Counted from the first letter of the stretch, positions 40,379-49,306 are shown. The stretch is DNA of 64,000 bases from Sinomonas sp. P10A9 (GCF_041022165.1 NZ_CP163302.1:2232001-2296000), one strand, 5' to 3'. The notes: a model not told the origin generated them from the letters alone. Translations and numbers: made by a program.

Positions 40379-40394
40379 CCCCAAGATGTTGTCT
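40379..40394. promoter_or_regulatory. Candidate NrdR box 2 upstream of nrdH
   Basis: Core CAAGATGTTG, a weaker match to the same 16-base pattern. Its centre is 32 bases from that of box 1, about three helical turns, the usual spacing of paired NrdR boxes. Together they predict repression of nrdHIEF by the ATP-cone repressor NrdR. Confidence 0.55.
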
Positions 40395-40604
40395 TACAAG
40401 TATGTCATTACTGAGGCTCTCAGTCCACAGACTCCACACACTTAATGCACCGCCGCGACCCCCGTATTCCTGCGGATCGGGCGCGTTTGTCCACAGCCTG
40501 TGGACCTCCGTGCCCACAGTCAGCGAAACTTTGCGTGTCGTTCATCTCACGGCGTGTCGCGGCGTGTCGTAGTCTGGGCGGGCCCGGCCCAGGAAGGAGC
40601 CCGT

Positions 40605-41501
40605 GTGGTCAATCCCGTCCACCTGACAACCCTCATCGAGGTGGTCCGGCTCGGCTCGTTCGCCGCGGCCGCCGCCCATCTCGGGTACACGCCGTCGGCC
40701 GTCTCCCAGCAGATGTCCGCCCTCGAGCGCGATACCGGCGTCGAGCTGTTCCGTCGGACGGCGCGCAGCATTGAGCCCACCGACGCTGCGCTCGTCATGG
40801 TCCGCCACGCGGCCAAGGTCCTCACAGACATCGACGCGCTCAAGGCCGCGACGGCGCGCGCTGCCGAGGCGGCCGGGAGGCAACTGCGGCTCGGCATCTT
40901 CCCGAGCCTCGCGACCCACGTACTCCCACGTGTGCTCAGGAGCGAGGGCTGGCGGCGCCTCGGGCTGGACCTGCACGTCTCGGTCGCAGAGCCGGGCGAC
41001 ACGGTCCGGCGCCTCGCCGAGGGCGGGGACCTCGACATCGTCCTCGTCTACCAGGTGGGCCAGAGCGGTCTCGCCTGGCCGCACACGGCCGAGCGGCTGT
41101 GGGTGGGCGATGATCCCTTCCACGTGGTCCTTCCCGAGTCGTGGGGCATCGCAGACGGCGCACAGGTCACCGCGGACCAGCTCGGCGGCATGCCATGGAT
41201 CGTGCACCATCCCGGTACCGGCGACGCGACGGTGATCGACAGACTCTTCGCCAGCGTAGGGCTCGCCCCGCGCGTCGTGGCCTACAGCGACGACTTCAAT
41301 GCGAGCCTCGGCCTCGCCTCGGCCGGGCTGGGCGCGGCGCTCGTCCCCGGGCTCGCGCTGCGGTCGAGGCCCCCCGGCGTCGTGGTCGTCGATGTTCCCG
41401 AGATCCGGCTTGCGCGGAACATCTTCGCCCTGCGGCCTCGGGGTGCCCTCGACACGCCGACGCGGCTGTTCCTCGACCTCGTGGCCGAGGCGCTCAGGTA
41501 G
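40605..41501 (+). CDS. LysR-family transcriptional regulator
   Basis: A 298-residue LTTR. The winged HTH is VHLTTLIEVVRLGSFAAAAAHLGYTPSAVSQQMSALERDTGVELFRRTAR (about 4-55), followed by an effector-binding domain of two Rossmann-like lobes. Start is GTG 40605 with AGGAAGGAG 5 bases upstream. It is divergent from the nrd operon and followed by DUF72. The regulated gene and ligand are unknown. Confidence 0.92.
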   Translation: MVNPVHLTTLIEVVRLGSFAAAAAHLGYTPSAVSQQMSALERDTGVELFRRTARSIEPTDAALVMVRHAAKVLTDIDALKAATARAAEAAGRQLRLGIFPSLATHVLPRVLRSEGWRRLGLDLHVSVAEPGDTVRRLAEGGDLDIVLVYQVGQSGLAWPHTAERLWVGDDPFHVVLPESWGIADGAQVTADQLGGMPWIVHHPGTGDATVIDRLFASVGLAPRVVAYSDDFNASLGLASAGLGAALVPGLALRSRPPGVVVVDVPEIRLARNIFALRPRGALDTPTRLFLDLVAEALR

Positions 41502-41561
41502 CCACGGACGGCGCACAGCAAGGGATGCTGCCACTTGGCACAGGAGGCTAGCCTTGCGGAT

Positions 41562-42371
41562 ATGGCCCGCGCGTTCATCGGAGTGTCCGGCTGGCGCTAC
41601 AAGCACTGGCGCGGCGACTTCTACCCGCCCGGGCTCCGGCAGGCCGACGAGCTCGCCTACCTCGCCCGGCACATGACCTCTGCAGAGGTCAACGGATCCT
41701 TCTACTCACTTCAGCGCCCCTCCACCTACCAGGCATGGCGGACCGCCGTCCCGGACGGATTCGTCTTCGCCCTCAAGGGCAGCAGGTTCGTCACCCACAT
41801 GAAGCGCCTGCGGGACGTCGAAACGGCCCTCGCGAACTACTTCGCCTCGGGCGTCCTTGCACTCGATGACGCGCTCGGCCCTATCCTCTGGCAGCTTCCG
41901 GCCCGCATGGCGTTCGACGGCGGCCTGCTGGCCCCATTCCTGCGCCTCCTCCCCCATTCGACCCGCGCAGCCGCCGAGCTCGCTGCGCGGCACGACTCCA
42001 AGGTCGCCGAGGCCCTCACCGCATCGAGGTCCGATCGCGTGATCCTTCACGCTCTCGAACCACGGCACGAGAGCTTCGGCGCGCCAGAGGCCCTCGAGCT
42101 GTTTGAGCGCGAAAGTGTCGGCATAGCCCTCTCGGATGGGGCGGGCAGCTGGCCGGAAGTCGATGCCGACACGGCGGCCTTCCGCTATGCGAGGCTGCAC
42201 GGGGAAACGGCACTGTACCGCGGCGGCTACTCGGACCGGTCCCTGGACGCGTGGGCGGACCGGGTCCAAGGATGGCTCGCGGCCGGGCGGGACGCGTACG
42301 TCTATTTCGACAACGACGTGGACGGGCGTGCGCCGCACGACGCCGTCGCGCTCCTGGGCCGGCTGCACTGA
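41562..42371 (+). CDS. DUF72 family protein
   Basis: A 269-residue protein with the DUF72 start FIGVSGWRYKHWRGDFYPPGL and EVNGSFYSLQRPSTYQAWR, then FVFALKGSRFVTHMKRL and LPPR-type loop ILWQLPARMAFD, ending FRYARLHGETALYRGGYS and VYFDNDVDG. The fold is a TIM barrel; the biochemical role is not known. ATG 41562 is preceded by AGGAGG 14 bases upstream, and TTG 41535 is another possible start. Likely co-transcribed with the following gene. Confidence 0.88.
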   Translation: MARAFIGVSGWRYKHWRGDFYPPGLRQADELAYLARHMTSAEVNGSFYSLQRPSTYQAWRTAVPDGFVFALKGSRFVTHMKRLRDVETALANYFASGVLALDDALGPILWQLPARMAFDGGLLAPFLRLLPHSTRAAAELAARHDSKVAEALTASRSDRVILHALEPRHESFGAPEALELFERESVGIALSDGAGSWPEVDADTAAFRYARLHGETALYRGGYSDRSLDAWADRVQGWLAAGRDAYVYFDNDVDGRAPHDAVALLGRLH

Positions 42372-42424
42372 CCACCGGCAACGGATGCTGGCCTGCCACG
42401 CGGGGTGCGGGCTATCGTTCTGTC

Positions 42425-42928
42425 ATGGAGACGGCAATCAGCCAGCATTTCGGTGAAATAGCCCTCGCGCCAGCGTCGAGCCGAGCCGTGACCGGCCGCT
42501 TCACGCTGGACGGTGCGCCGGTGGAGCTCGATCTGAACATCACCGATCAGGACCACCTCGACGAGGCGGCGCTGCACAAGGTGGACTACCGGCTCCGGTT
42601 CCTCCCCGAGCTCGTCGATTCTGCCCGCGAGCTGATCGCGCAGGAACTCGACGACGTAGAGAGCCCAGCGGGCCAGTACCGCCGGTTCCACTGCCAGAAC
42701 CTGCACGACGGCGAGGCAAAGGAGGTCTTCGGGGTCGATAGCCCCGAAGAGATCACCACGGAGGTGTTCCTCCGCGCGCTCCGGCTCGCGCATGTCGGCA
42801 TCTTCCCAGGCCAGCCGGAGCGGTACTTCGTGCTCGACTTCACGCTCGGCGAGGGCTTCACGGACGAGGTGCTCATCGCGGCGGCAGATTCCGACGGCGT
42901 CGTCGACGACGAGGTCGTCTGGGACTGA
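42425..42928 (+). CDS. DUF2004-like conserved hypothetical protein
   Basis: A 167-residue acidic protein beginning METAISQHFGEIALAP, with VELDLNITDQDHLDEAALHKVDYRL and YFVLDFTLGEGFTDEVLIAAADSDG. The HFGEI start and the later VLDFTLG strand remind me of DUF2004 proteins, which are immunity-like or of unknown role. 53 bases after DUF72. It ends at a perfect terminator. Confidence 0.6.
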   Translation: METAISQHFGEIALAPASSRAVTGRFTLDGAPVELDLNITDQDHLDEAALHKVDYRLRFLPELVDSARELIAQELDDVESPAGQYRRFHCQNLHDGEAKEVFGVDSPEEITTEVFLRALRLAHVGIFPGQPERYFVLDFTLGEGFTDEVLIAAADSDGVVDDEVVWD

Positions 42929-42941
42929 CGCCACCCGCCAA

Positions 42942-42991
42942 CGACACCGCGACGCCGGCCCCGGATGAACGGGGCCGGCGTCGCGGTGTCG
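42942..42991. terminator. Perfect 21-base-pair bidirectional terminator between convergent genes
   Basis: Arms 42942-42962 and 42971-42991 are exact inverse complements, with an 8-base loop GGATGAAC. It separates the DUF2004-like gene (plus) from metE (minus). It has no T tail. Confidence 0.85.
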
Positions 42992-43008
42992 GCGGTGCCG
43001 TCCGGTCG

Positions 43009-45411
43009 TCAGACCACCGTCAGCCCAACGCGGGCCGCCTTGGTGGCCTCGACGAGGTTGCGCAGCGAGGCCTCGGTCTCCTCGTAGCCACGCGTCTTGA
43101 GGCCGCAGTCGGGGTTGACCCAGATCTGGCGGGCGGGAACGTGCTCGACGGCGGTCGCGAGCAGCTCCTCGATCTCGCCCTGGCCGGGGACGCGCGGCGA
43201 GTGGATGTCGTAGACACCCGGGCCGACACCGCGACCGAAGCCGTGGGACTCAAGGTCGTTGACGACCTCCATGCGGGAGCGGGCGGCCTCGATGGACGTC
43301 ACATCAGCGTCAAGCCCGTCGATCGCATCGATGATGACGCCGAACTCCGAGTAGCACAGGTGCGTGTGGACCTGCGTCGCGTCGGCGGCCCCGGCGGTCG
43401 CGAGCCGGAAGGACTTGACGGACCAGTCGAGGTAGGCAGCCTGATCGGCCCGGCGCAGCGGCAGCAGCTCCCGGAGGGCGGGCTCATCGACCTGGATGAT
43501 CTTGATCCCGGCGGCCTCGAGGTCGGCGATCTCGTCGCGCAGCGCGAGCGCCACCTGGTTGGCGGTCTCGGCCAGCGGCTGGTCGTCGCGGACGAACGAC
43601 CACGCGAGGATCGTGACCGGGCCGGTGAGCATGCCCTTGACCGGCTTCTCGGTCAGCGACTGCGCGTACGCAGCCCACGGAACCGTGATCGCCGAGCAGC
43701 TGGACGCGTCGCCCCAGAGGATGGACGGGCCAGCCTGCCGCGACACGTCGCCCCACAGGATGGACGGGCGCGTGCAGCGCGATCCGTAGGACTGGACCCA
43801 TCCGTGCACCGTCACATCGAAGCCGTCGAGGTGCTCGGCGAAGTACTGGACCATGTCATTGCGCTCGGGCTCGCCGTGGACGAGCACATCGAACCCTAGC
43901 TCCTCCTGGAGCTCGATGACGCGCTTGATCTCGTCCTTCATGAGCTGCTCGTACTCGGCCGCGTCGATAGCTCCCCGGTTCAGTCGCGCACGGGCCCCGC
44001 GGACCTCGGCGGTCTGCGGGAACGAGCCGATCGTCGTCGTAGGCAGCGGCGGGAGGTCCAGAACTGCACCCTGCGCCTGGGTGCGGACGGCGTAGTCGGA
44101 ACGGGAGAAGTCGGCATCGGTGAGAGCCGAGGTGCGCTCACGCACCTCGGGGCGACGGACGCCGGGGGCCTGGGCGCGCGTCGCGATGACGCGGGTGGCC
44201 TCCTCGATCGCATCCTTGGCCGAGGCCGGGTCGGCGAGGTGGTCAGCGAGGGTCGCAACCTCGCGGACCTTCTGGTCGGCGAACGCGAGCCAGCTGCGCA
44301 GCTCCGCATCGAGCTGGACTTCCTCATCCACGTCATGGGGAACGTGGAACGTCGAGGTGGAGGTCGAGACGGCGAGGGCGAAGCCGTGGCGCTCCCCAGC
44401 GGCTCGCAGCGAGTCGAGCTTCGCCGCGGACGCCGCGAGGTCGTTCCGCCAGATGTTGTGCCCATCCACGACACCGGCCACGACCGTCTTGCCTGCAAAC
44501 TGCGCAGCCCAGGCAGAGAGCTCAGCATCGGACGGCAGCGCACCCTTGAACAGGTCGAGCGCCACGGCCTCGACCCCGCTCGCGGCGACCGCCGCCGTCT
44601 GCTCGCCCAGCCCGCCGTACGGCGCGGAGAGGAGGATTGCGGGCCGCTGCGCACCGACCGCGCCCGCAGTGAGCGCCGCGTAGGCGCGACCGACGGCGGC
44701 GCTGAGCTCGGATGCGGGCGTCGCCAGATCAGCAACGAGGGCAGGCTCGTCGAGCTGGACCCACTCGGCGCCGGCGGCGGCAAGCTTCTCCAGCAGCTGG
44801 GTGTAGACGGGGAGGATGTCGTCGAGGCGGCTCAGGGGCGAGAAGCCCTCGGGCGCACCGTCGGAGGCCTTGGCGAGAGCCAGGAACGTCACGGGTCCCA
44901 CGAGGTACGGGCGGGTCACGGTGCCGTGGGCCTTGGCGAGGGCAAACTCCTCGACCACGCGCTCGGACGAGAGCGAGAACTCCGTCTCCGGGCCGATCTC
45001 GGGCACGAGGTAGTGGTAGTTGGTGTCGAACCACTTGGTCATCTCGAGCGGCTGCTGCTCGGCGTTGCCGCGGGCGAGCGTGAAGTAGGCGTCGACGCCC
45101 AGGCGACCGTCGGCGTCGTGCAGCGTGCCGAAGCGGCTCGGGACGGCGCCCACGGCTACGAGCGTGTCGAGGACCTGGTCATAGAGCGAGAAGGTGCCCG
45201 GGATCGCCGACGGTCCGGTCAGCCCGAGCTCGGCGAGGCGACCGACCGTGGCGAGCTGGATGGCCTCCGCGGCCCCCTGGAGCTCGGCCTGGCTGATCTT
45301 GCCGGACCAGTAGGCCTCGACAGCCTTCTTGAGCTCGCGGCGGCGGCCGATACGCGGGTAGCCGAGCACCGTTGCGGACGGGAAGAGGGCAGAGGCGTGC
45401 TGTGCAGTCAT
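43009..45411 (-). CDS. metE: Cobalamin-independent methionine synthase MetE, with an internal 13-residue duplication
   Basis: An 800-residue enzyme that methylates homocysteine with 5-methyltetrahydropteroyltriglutamate. N-terminal half begins FPSATVLGYPRIGRRRELKKAVE. The catalytic half has the zinc ligands in HTHLCYSEF (His, Cys), a downstream Glu and NPDCGLKTR (Cys). Start ATG 45411 has AAGGA upstream. The normally single RPSILWGDVSRP loop near residue 550 reads PSILWGDVSRQAG then PSILWGDASSCSA: a tandem repeat with an offset of 39 bases (24 bases repeated with one mismatch, 43707-43730 and 43746-43769). The frame is kept, so the gene is probably functional, but the loop is altered. It follows metF with a 28-base gap. 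Confidence 0.95.
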   Translation of the reverse strand: MTAQHASALFPSATVLGYPRIGRRRELKKAVEAYWSGKISQAELQGAAEAIQLATVGRLAELGLTGPSAIPGTFSLYDQVLDTLVAVGAVPSRFGTLHDADGRLGVDAYFTLARGNAEQQPLEMTKWFDTNYHYLVPEIGPETEFSLSSERVVEEFALAKAHGTVTRPYLVGPVTFLALAKASDGAPEGFSPLSRLDDILPVYTQLLEKLAAAGAEWVQLDEPALVADLATPASELSAAVGRAYAALTAGAVGAQRPAILLSAPYGGLGEQTAAVAASGVEAVALDLFKGALPSDAELSAWAAQFAGKTVVAGVVDGHNIWRNDLAASAAKLDSLRAAGERHGFALAVSTSTSTFHVPHDVDEEVQLDAELRSWLAFADQKVREVATLADHLADPASAKDAIEEATRVIATRAQAPGVRRPEVRERTSALTDADFSRSDYAVRTQAQGAVLDLPPLPTTTIGSFPQTAEVRGARARLNRGAIDAAEYEQLMKDEIKRVIELQEELGFDVLVHGEPERNDMVQYFAEHLDGFDVTVHGWVQSYGSRCTRPSILWGDVSRQAGPSILWGDASSCSAITVPWAAYAQSLTEKPVKGMLTGPVTILAWSFVRDDQPLAETANQVALALRDEIADLEAAGIKIIQVDEPALRELLPLRRADQAAYLDWSVKSFRLATAGAADATQVHTHLCYSEFGVIIDAIDGLDADVTSIEAARSRMEVVNDLESHGFGRGVGPGVYDIHSPRVPGQGEIEELLATAVEHVPARQIWVNPDCGLKTRGYEETEASLRNLVEATKAARVGLTVV

Positions 45412-45439
45412 GGTGTTGTCCTTGAGAAGTCGTGTGGGG

Positions 45440-46384
45440 TCAGAGCGCGGTGTGGTGGCGCGCGGCGAGAAGCGGCCGGCTGGGCCGCGGGAGATCGAGC
45501 CGTCCGAGGACCTCGAGGGCCGCAGCATGCTCATTGAACGTGTACAGGTGGAGGCCCGGGGCGCCGGCCTCGAGCGCTGACTGGGCCAGACGGACGCTCG
45601 CGTCGGTGCCGATCCGTCGGGCTGCCGCGTCGTCACCGGCCGAGCGCAGGCGGTCCACCAGCGCGGGGTCAGCGGCGACGCCCGAGAGCGCAGAGAGCTT
45701 CTCGATACGGCGCAGGCTCGTGAACGGCATGATCCCAGGGATGATCGGGATCGTGACGCCGGCCCTCCGTGCCCGGTGCACGAGGGATCCGTACTGCTCG
45801 GCGCGGAAGAAGACCTGCGTGATGGCGAAGTCGGCGCCCGAGCGCTGCTTGGCCAGGAGCACTTCGACGTCGTGGCCCTCACTCGGGGACTCGGGGTGCT
45901 TCGTTGGGTAGGCCGCGACGCCGATCGCGACCTTCCCCGCCGCGAACTGGGCGCAGCGGCGGCCCTCGGCCCGTCGGATGAGCTCGACGAGGTCCTGGGC
46001 GTACCGCAGGGCACCCTGGGGGGCGCCGCTGCGGGGAGCATCCCCGCGCAGTGCAAGGATTCCCCGGACGCCGCGGTCGAGGAGTTCGTTGACCACTGAA
46101 GTCAGCTCCTCTGGCGTACCGCCGACGCACGTGAGGTGTGCGAGCGGCCTCAGCGTCGTCTCGAGCTGGATCCGGTCGACCAGATCCAGCGCGGTGTCGT
46201 GGTTGGAACCGCTCGCCCCGTACGTCACGGAGACGTAGTCCGGATCCGTGGCCTCAAGCTGCCGGATCGTGGACCACAGAGTCGCCGAGGCAGCCTCGCT
46301 GCGGGGCGGAAAGAGTTCATAGGAGAGGGCTACCGGCGCCGTGGCCTGTGGCGAGGGTGCCTCTAAGAGGGTTGGCGGTGACAT
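45440..46384 (-). CDS. metF: Methylenetetrahydrofolate reductase
   Basis: A 314-residue FAD enzyme reducing methylene-THF to methyl-THF, the methyl donor used by the adjacent MetE. TIM-barrel parts: LSYELFPPRSEAA, YVSVTYGASGS, AHLTCVGGTPEEL, ILALRGDAPRSG, AAYPTKHPES, FAITQVFFRAEQY and PIIPGIMPFTS. The ATG lies in the right arm of a long-range inverted repeat in its leader. AAGGAC is the likely ribosome site. Forms metF-metE operon. Confidence 0.95.
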   Translation of the reverse strand: MSPPTLLEAPSPQATAPVALSYELFPPRSEAASATLWSTIRQLEATDPDYVSVTYGASGSNHDTALDLVDRIQLETTLRPLAHLTCVGGTPEELTSVVNELLDRGVRGILALRGDAPRSGAPQGALRYAQDLVELIRRAEGRRCAQFAAGKVAIGVAAYPTKHPESPSEGHDVEVLLAKQRSGADFAITQVFFRAEQYGSLVHRARRAGVTIPIIPGIMPFTSLRRIEKLSALSGVAADPALVDRLRSAGDDAAARRIGTDASVRLAQSALEAGAPGLHLYTFNEHAAALEVLGRLDLPRPSRPLLAARHHTAL

Positions 46385-46534
46385 TTGCGTCCTTGGTGGT
46401 CCAGTCCGCCCGGAGCCAAGCCGGGATACGGCTGGTCCAGGGCAGCATTCAGAAAGGGATCGCAGGACTCACAGACCGACGACGCCGCCGCGGCTGGCGT
46501 TACGGAACAGTGAAGCTCCCTGCGGCAAATGTCA
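46379..46534 (-). promoter_or_regulatory. metF leader with a long-range fold-back over the start codon
   Basis: In the minus-strand transcript TGACATTTGC (46534-46525) is the exact inverse complement of GCAAATGTCA (46388-46379), which contains the metF ATG. Inside this, CGCAGG (46524-46519) can pair with a CCTGCG downstream, and AGCCG/CGGCT and CCCGG/CCGGG hairpins follow. The layout resembles a regulatory leader, but I cannot match it to a SAM or cobalamin riboswitch. Confidence 0.4.
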
Positions 46535-46699
46535 GGCCCTCACGGGGGCACCCACATCCCCGAATCGGGGATCGCTGACACGTTGCAGAAGCAACTTGAG
46601 TACGAGACTAGGGATCGGGGCAGGGGCGCTTCAAGCCTATGGGCGAATGTTTCCCGCCGTGACGGAATGTGACACCCGTCGAAGAGAGCAGCGGCGCCG
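46385..46699. other. Intergenic region upstream of metF
   Basis: 315 bases without a gene. Besides the fold-back leader it holds the palindrome ATCCCCGA-A-TCGGGGAT (46556-46572), a possible operator; the hairpin GTTGC-AGAA-GCAAC (46582-46595); and AGCGGCGCCGCT (46690-46701) overlapping the stop of the ROK gene. Confidence 0.5.
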
Positions 46700-47959
46700 C
46701 TATCCGCCAAGCAGAAGGCGTTCGGCCCGCGGCGCGAGCGCGCGGTCTAGCACGAGGCATGCGGCGCCGACGGCACCCACATCCTCGCCCAGGCTCGTCG
46801 CGGTGAGCTGGATCCGGTAGATCCCGCGCGTCGCGAGCAGATCGTTGACCATGTCCGGCATGACCGAGAGGCAGAAGTCGGCGACGGGTTCCCAGAAAGG
46901 CCCGCCGAAGACCATCCGTTCGACGTCGAGCAGATTGCCGACGACGGCGGCGGCCCACGCCATCTTGCGCGCAGCCGCGGCAAGGATCTCGACGGCGCGC
47001 TGGTCCCCTTCGCTGGCACATGCGTTCAGCCGGGCAAACGCCGCCTGGAAGTCTGCCGCCGTCGGGTCGGCGCCGAGCGGTTCGAGGATCCCGGTCTCGA
47101 TGGCACGGCCGACGATCCGCGGGGGCTCGAGGGCCGTAGCGATGGTGCCACGCATGCCGCAGCCGTCAAAGCACTCCGGACCGTCGGGATCGACGATGAT
47201 GTGACCGATCTCGCCAGCATTGCCCGAGCTTCCCCGGTAGACCTCGCCGTTGAGCACGAGGCCGCAGCCAAGGCCCGTACCGAGATAGAAGAACGCGTAC
47301 GAGTCAGTACCGCCCGGGCCGCCGGTCCAGGACTCGGCGACGGCCGCGCCGGTCACGTCCTTGTCTATCGTCGTCTCGAGCCCCGTGGCCTCCGCCACCA
47401 TGGACTGGAGCGGGACATCGTCCCAGCCCGCCAGGAGTGGGGCCCCCACTACGGCGCCCCGGTCCAGGTCGATGGGTCCCGGCGCGGCGACGCCGACGCC
47501 CGCCACGAGGTCACGCGGAACGCCCGAGCCGTCTATGAGCCGGCCCACGCTGGCCGCCATCGCCGCGACCACCTCCTCGGGCTCGTGGCTCCGGGGCGTC
47601 GCGAAGGTGTCCTTCGTGACGATCGCACCGACGAGGTCCAGGAGGACCACGGTGATGATGCTCGGATCGAGGTGTACGCCCACCGCGTACATACCGCGAG
47701 GGTTGAGACGGAGAATAGTGCGCGGCTTCCCTGGACCGGAGCCCTCCTTGCCGGCTTCCATGATGAGCTTCTGGTCCAGGAGCCGGCGTGAGATGTTGGA
47801 GATGGTCTGGGGCGAGAGCCCGACGATCTGGGCGAGCTCGACGCGGCTCAGTCCCGACTCGGAGCGCCTGATGGCGTCGAGGATGACGGTGAGGTTGAAG
47901 TCCCCCATGCGGGGAAGATTCGTGCCTCTCCGGGCAGCGGGCTGGCGTGGCTCCGTCAC
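46700..47959 (-). CDS. ROK-family transcriptional regulator
   Basis: A 419-residue regulator. Winged HTH at about 20-75 (MGDFNLTVILDAIRRSESGLSRVELAQIVGLSPQTISNISRRL), then a ROK sugar-kinase-like domain: VGVHLDPSIITVVLLDLVGAI, GVGVAAPGPIDLDRG, DVTGAAVAESW, LGTGLGCGLVLNGEVYRGSSGNAGEIGHI. The usual zinc motif CxCGxxGCxE is here ECFDGCGMRGTIAT, with the last Cys replaced by Thr, so zinc binding may be altered. It probably controls sugar uptake or use. No sugar transporter is adjacent. Confidence 0.9.
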   Translation of the reverse strand: MTEPRQPAARRGTNLPRMGDFNLTVILDAIRRSESGLSRVELAQIVGLSPQTISNISRRLLDQKLIMEAGKEGSGPGKPRTILRLNPRGMYAVGVHLDPSIITVVLLDLVGAIVTKDTFATPRSHEPEEVVAAMAASVGRLIDGSGVPRDLVAGVGVAAPGPIDLDRGAVVGAPLLAGWDDVPLQSMVAEATGLETTIDKDVTGAAVAESWTGGPGGTDSYAFFYLGTGLGCGLVLNGEVYRGSSGNAGEIGHIIVDPDGPECFDGCGMRGTIATALEPPRIVGRAIETGILEPLGADPTAADFQAAFARLNACASEGDQRAVEILAAAARKMAWAAAVVGNLLDVERMVFGGPFWEPVADFCLSVMPDMVNDLLATRGIYRIQLTATSLGEDVGAVGAACLVLDRALAPRAERLLLGG

Positions 47960-48160
47960 TGGGTCCTCTCGGCTGACGGTTGCGGGTCAGGAATCAGGCT
48001 ACCCTCTCGCCCCGGATATCTCTCTCATCTGGAGATACTGCACGGAGCTCTCGCCTCCGCCGCGGCAGCGTGTCTGTGACGGTCGACTCTCACGCCAAAG
48101 GCAGCGGATTCCGCCTGTACCTCGCCTGGTCAATGGCTTCGAAGGGCAATCCCGATCGGG

Positions 48161-49306
48161 CTAGCGCCGCACCGACCGCGTCACCGTGAACTTCGGGTTG
48201 CGTGCCACGACGTCCGTGCGGCCCACGCCCCGCTGGAACGCCGAGCGGTAGTCGAGGTGGCGGTTCGCCACGCACCACAGCTCGCCGCCTGGCCGGAGGA
48301 TCCGGCCCGCCGCGGCGATGAGCTTGAGGCCGGCTCCCTGGTGCACGCTTGCCCCGAGGTGGAACGGCGGGTTGAGGAGCACGACGTCGGCCGAGGACTC
48401 CGCCAGGTCTGCGCCGGCGTCGTCGTGCTCCACGACCACCCGCCCGGCGAGACCGTTGGCGTCCATCGTCGCGCGTGCCGAGCGCACGGCCGCCGCCGAG
48501 CGGTCGGTGGCGATGACCTCCGACCCAGGGTGGCGGAGTGCGTAGGCGGCCGCGAGCGCTCCGGTTCCACACCCGAGGTCTACTGCCGTACCTTCCGGGA
48601 TCCGGTCGAGGAAGCTCAGGAGGAACCGCGTGCCGATGTCGAGACGGGACCCGGCGAAGGCCCCGCCGTGGGCGCACAGTGTGAGGTCCACGTCATCATG
48701 CCGCTCGCAGACGGGATACGGCGGAGCGGCAGGAACCGGAAGGGGGCCGGCTGCGGTCAGCAGACGCGACTTCTGCACAGCGAGCCCGGCGCTGACATCG
48801 GCGAACCGTGTCCTCAGGACGTCGTTCATGGCGAGCGTCATGTGCTTCACCCTGCCGCCCGCCACGAGCACGACGTCGGGCGCGGACCACCGCGCGATGG
48901 CGTCGGCGATCTCCTCCAGCTCGGCGAGGCCGCGGGGCAGCTGGACGAGCACGAGACGGGCCCCGGCAAGCAGGCCGGCATCAAGCCCATGCGGCTCCGA
49001 GCACCCGGCGAGGCCCAGCGCGTCCGCGTTGGCCGCGAGCGCGGTGCGTCCGGTCACGAGGTCCTGGTGGACCCGCATCCCGGTAAGGCCGCCCGCGGCC
49101 AGCTGGAGGGTAATGGCGCCATAGGCGTCGCCGATGACGGCGATCTCGCGGCCCGTCAGCCCCCTGATGCCCGATGCGTCGAGGCCGCGCTCCCCGAGGA
49201 GCCGGTCGGTGGCGTCGAAGGCACGGAGGTTCTCGGCCTCGACGTCGGGAAACCGTCGCAGCGCCTCGAAGGCGAAGCCGGGAATGCGGAGGTCGTCGTC
49301 GTGCAC
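48161..49306 (-). CDS. Class I methyltransferase, RlmG/RsmC-like
   Basis: A 381-residue protein with two methyltransferase-like halves as in RlmG/RsmC, which methylate guanines of rRNA. The N-terminal half lacks a clear SAM motif; the C-terminal half has motif I GTAVDLGCGTGALAAAYA and the catalytic NPPF in VVLLNPPFHLGASVHQG. Target base not shown. It lies 9 bases downstream of the FAD oxidoreductase gene. Confidence 0.85.
   Translation of the reverse strand: MHDDDLRIPGFAFEALRRFPDVEAENLRAFDATDRLLGERGLDASGIRGLTGREIAVIGDAYGAITLQLAAGGLTGMRVHQDLVTGRTALAANADALGLAGCSEPHGLDAGLLAGARLVLVQLPRGLAELEEIADAIARWSAPDVVLVAGGRVKHMTLAMNDVLRTRFADVSAGLAVQKSRLLTAAGPLPVPAAPPYPVCERHDDVDLTLCAHGGAFAGSRLDIGTRFLLSFLDRIPEGTAVDLGCGTGALAAAYALRHPGSEVIATDRSAAAVRSARATMDANGLAGRVVVEHDDAGADLAESSADVVLLNPPFHLGASVHQGAGLKLIAAAGRILRPGGELWCVANRHLDYRSAFQRGVGRTDVVARNPKFTVTRSVRR

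Larger units (their letters stand above)
40248..40604. other. Divergent control region between nrdH and the LysR gene
   Basis: 357 bases with no gene. It holds the two NrdR-like boxes, a perfect DnaA-box-like TTGTCCACA at 40487-40495 with a near-inverted TGTGGACC shortly after, and a tandem repeat of GGCGTGTCGC/GGCGTGTCGT just before the LysR ribosome site. DnaA-box control of RNR genes is known in E. coli; here it is only a possibility. Confidence 0.5.

Noticed and set aside
46385..46699. Cobalamin or SAM riboswitch upstream of metF-metE
   Set aside because: No GCCACTG B12 box, no SAM-I or SAM-IV core sequence. Only the fold-back structure is supported.
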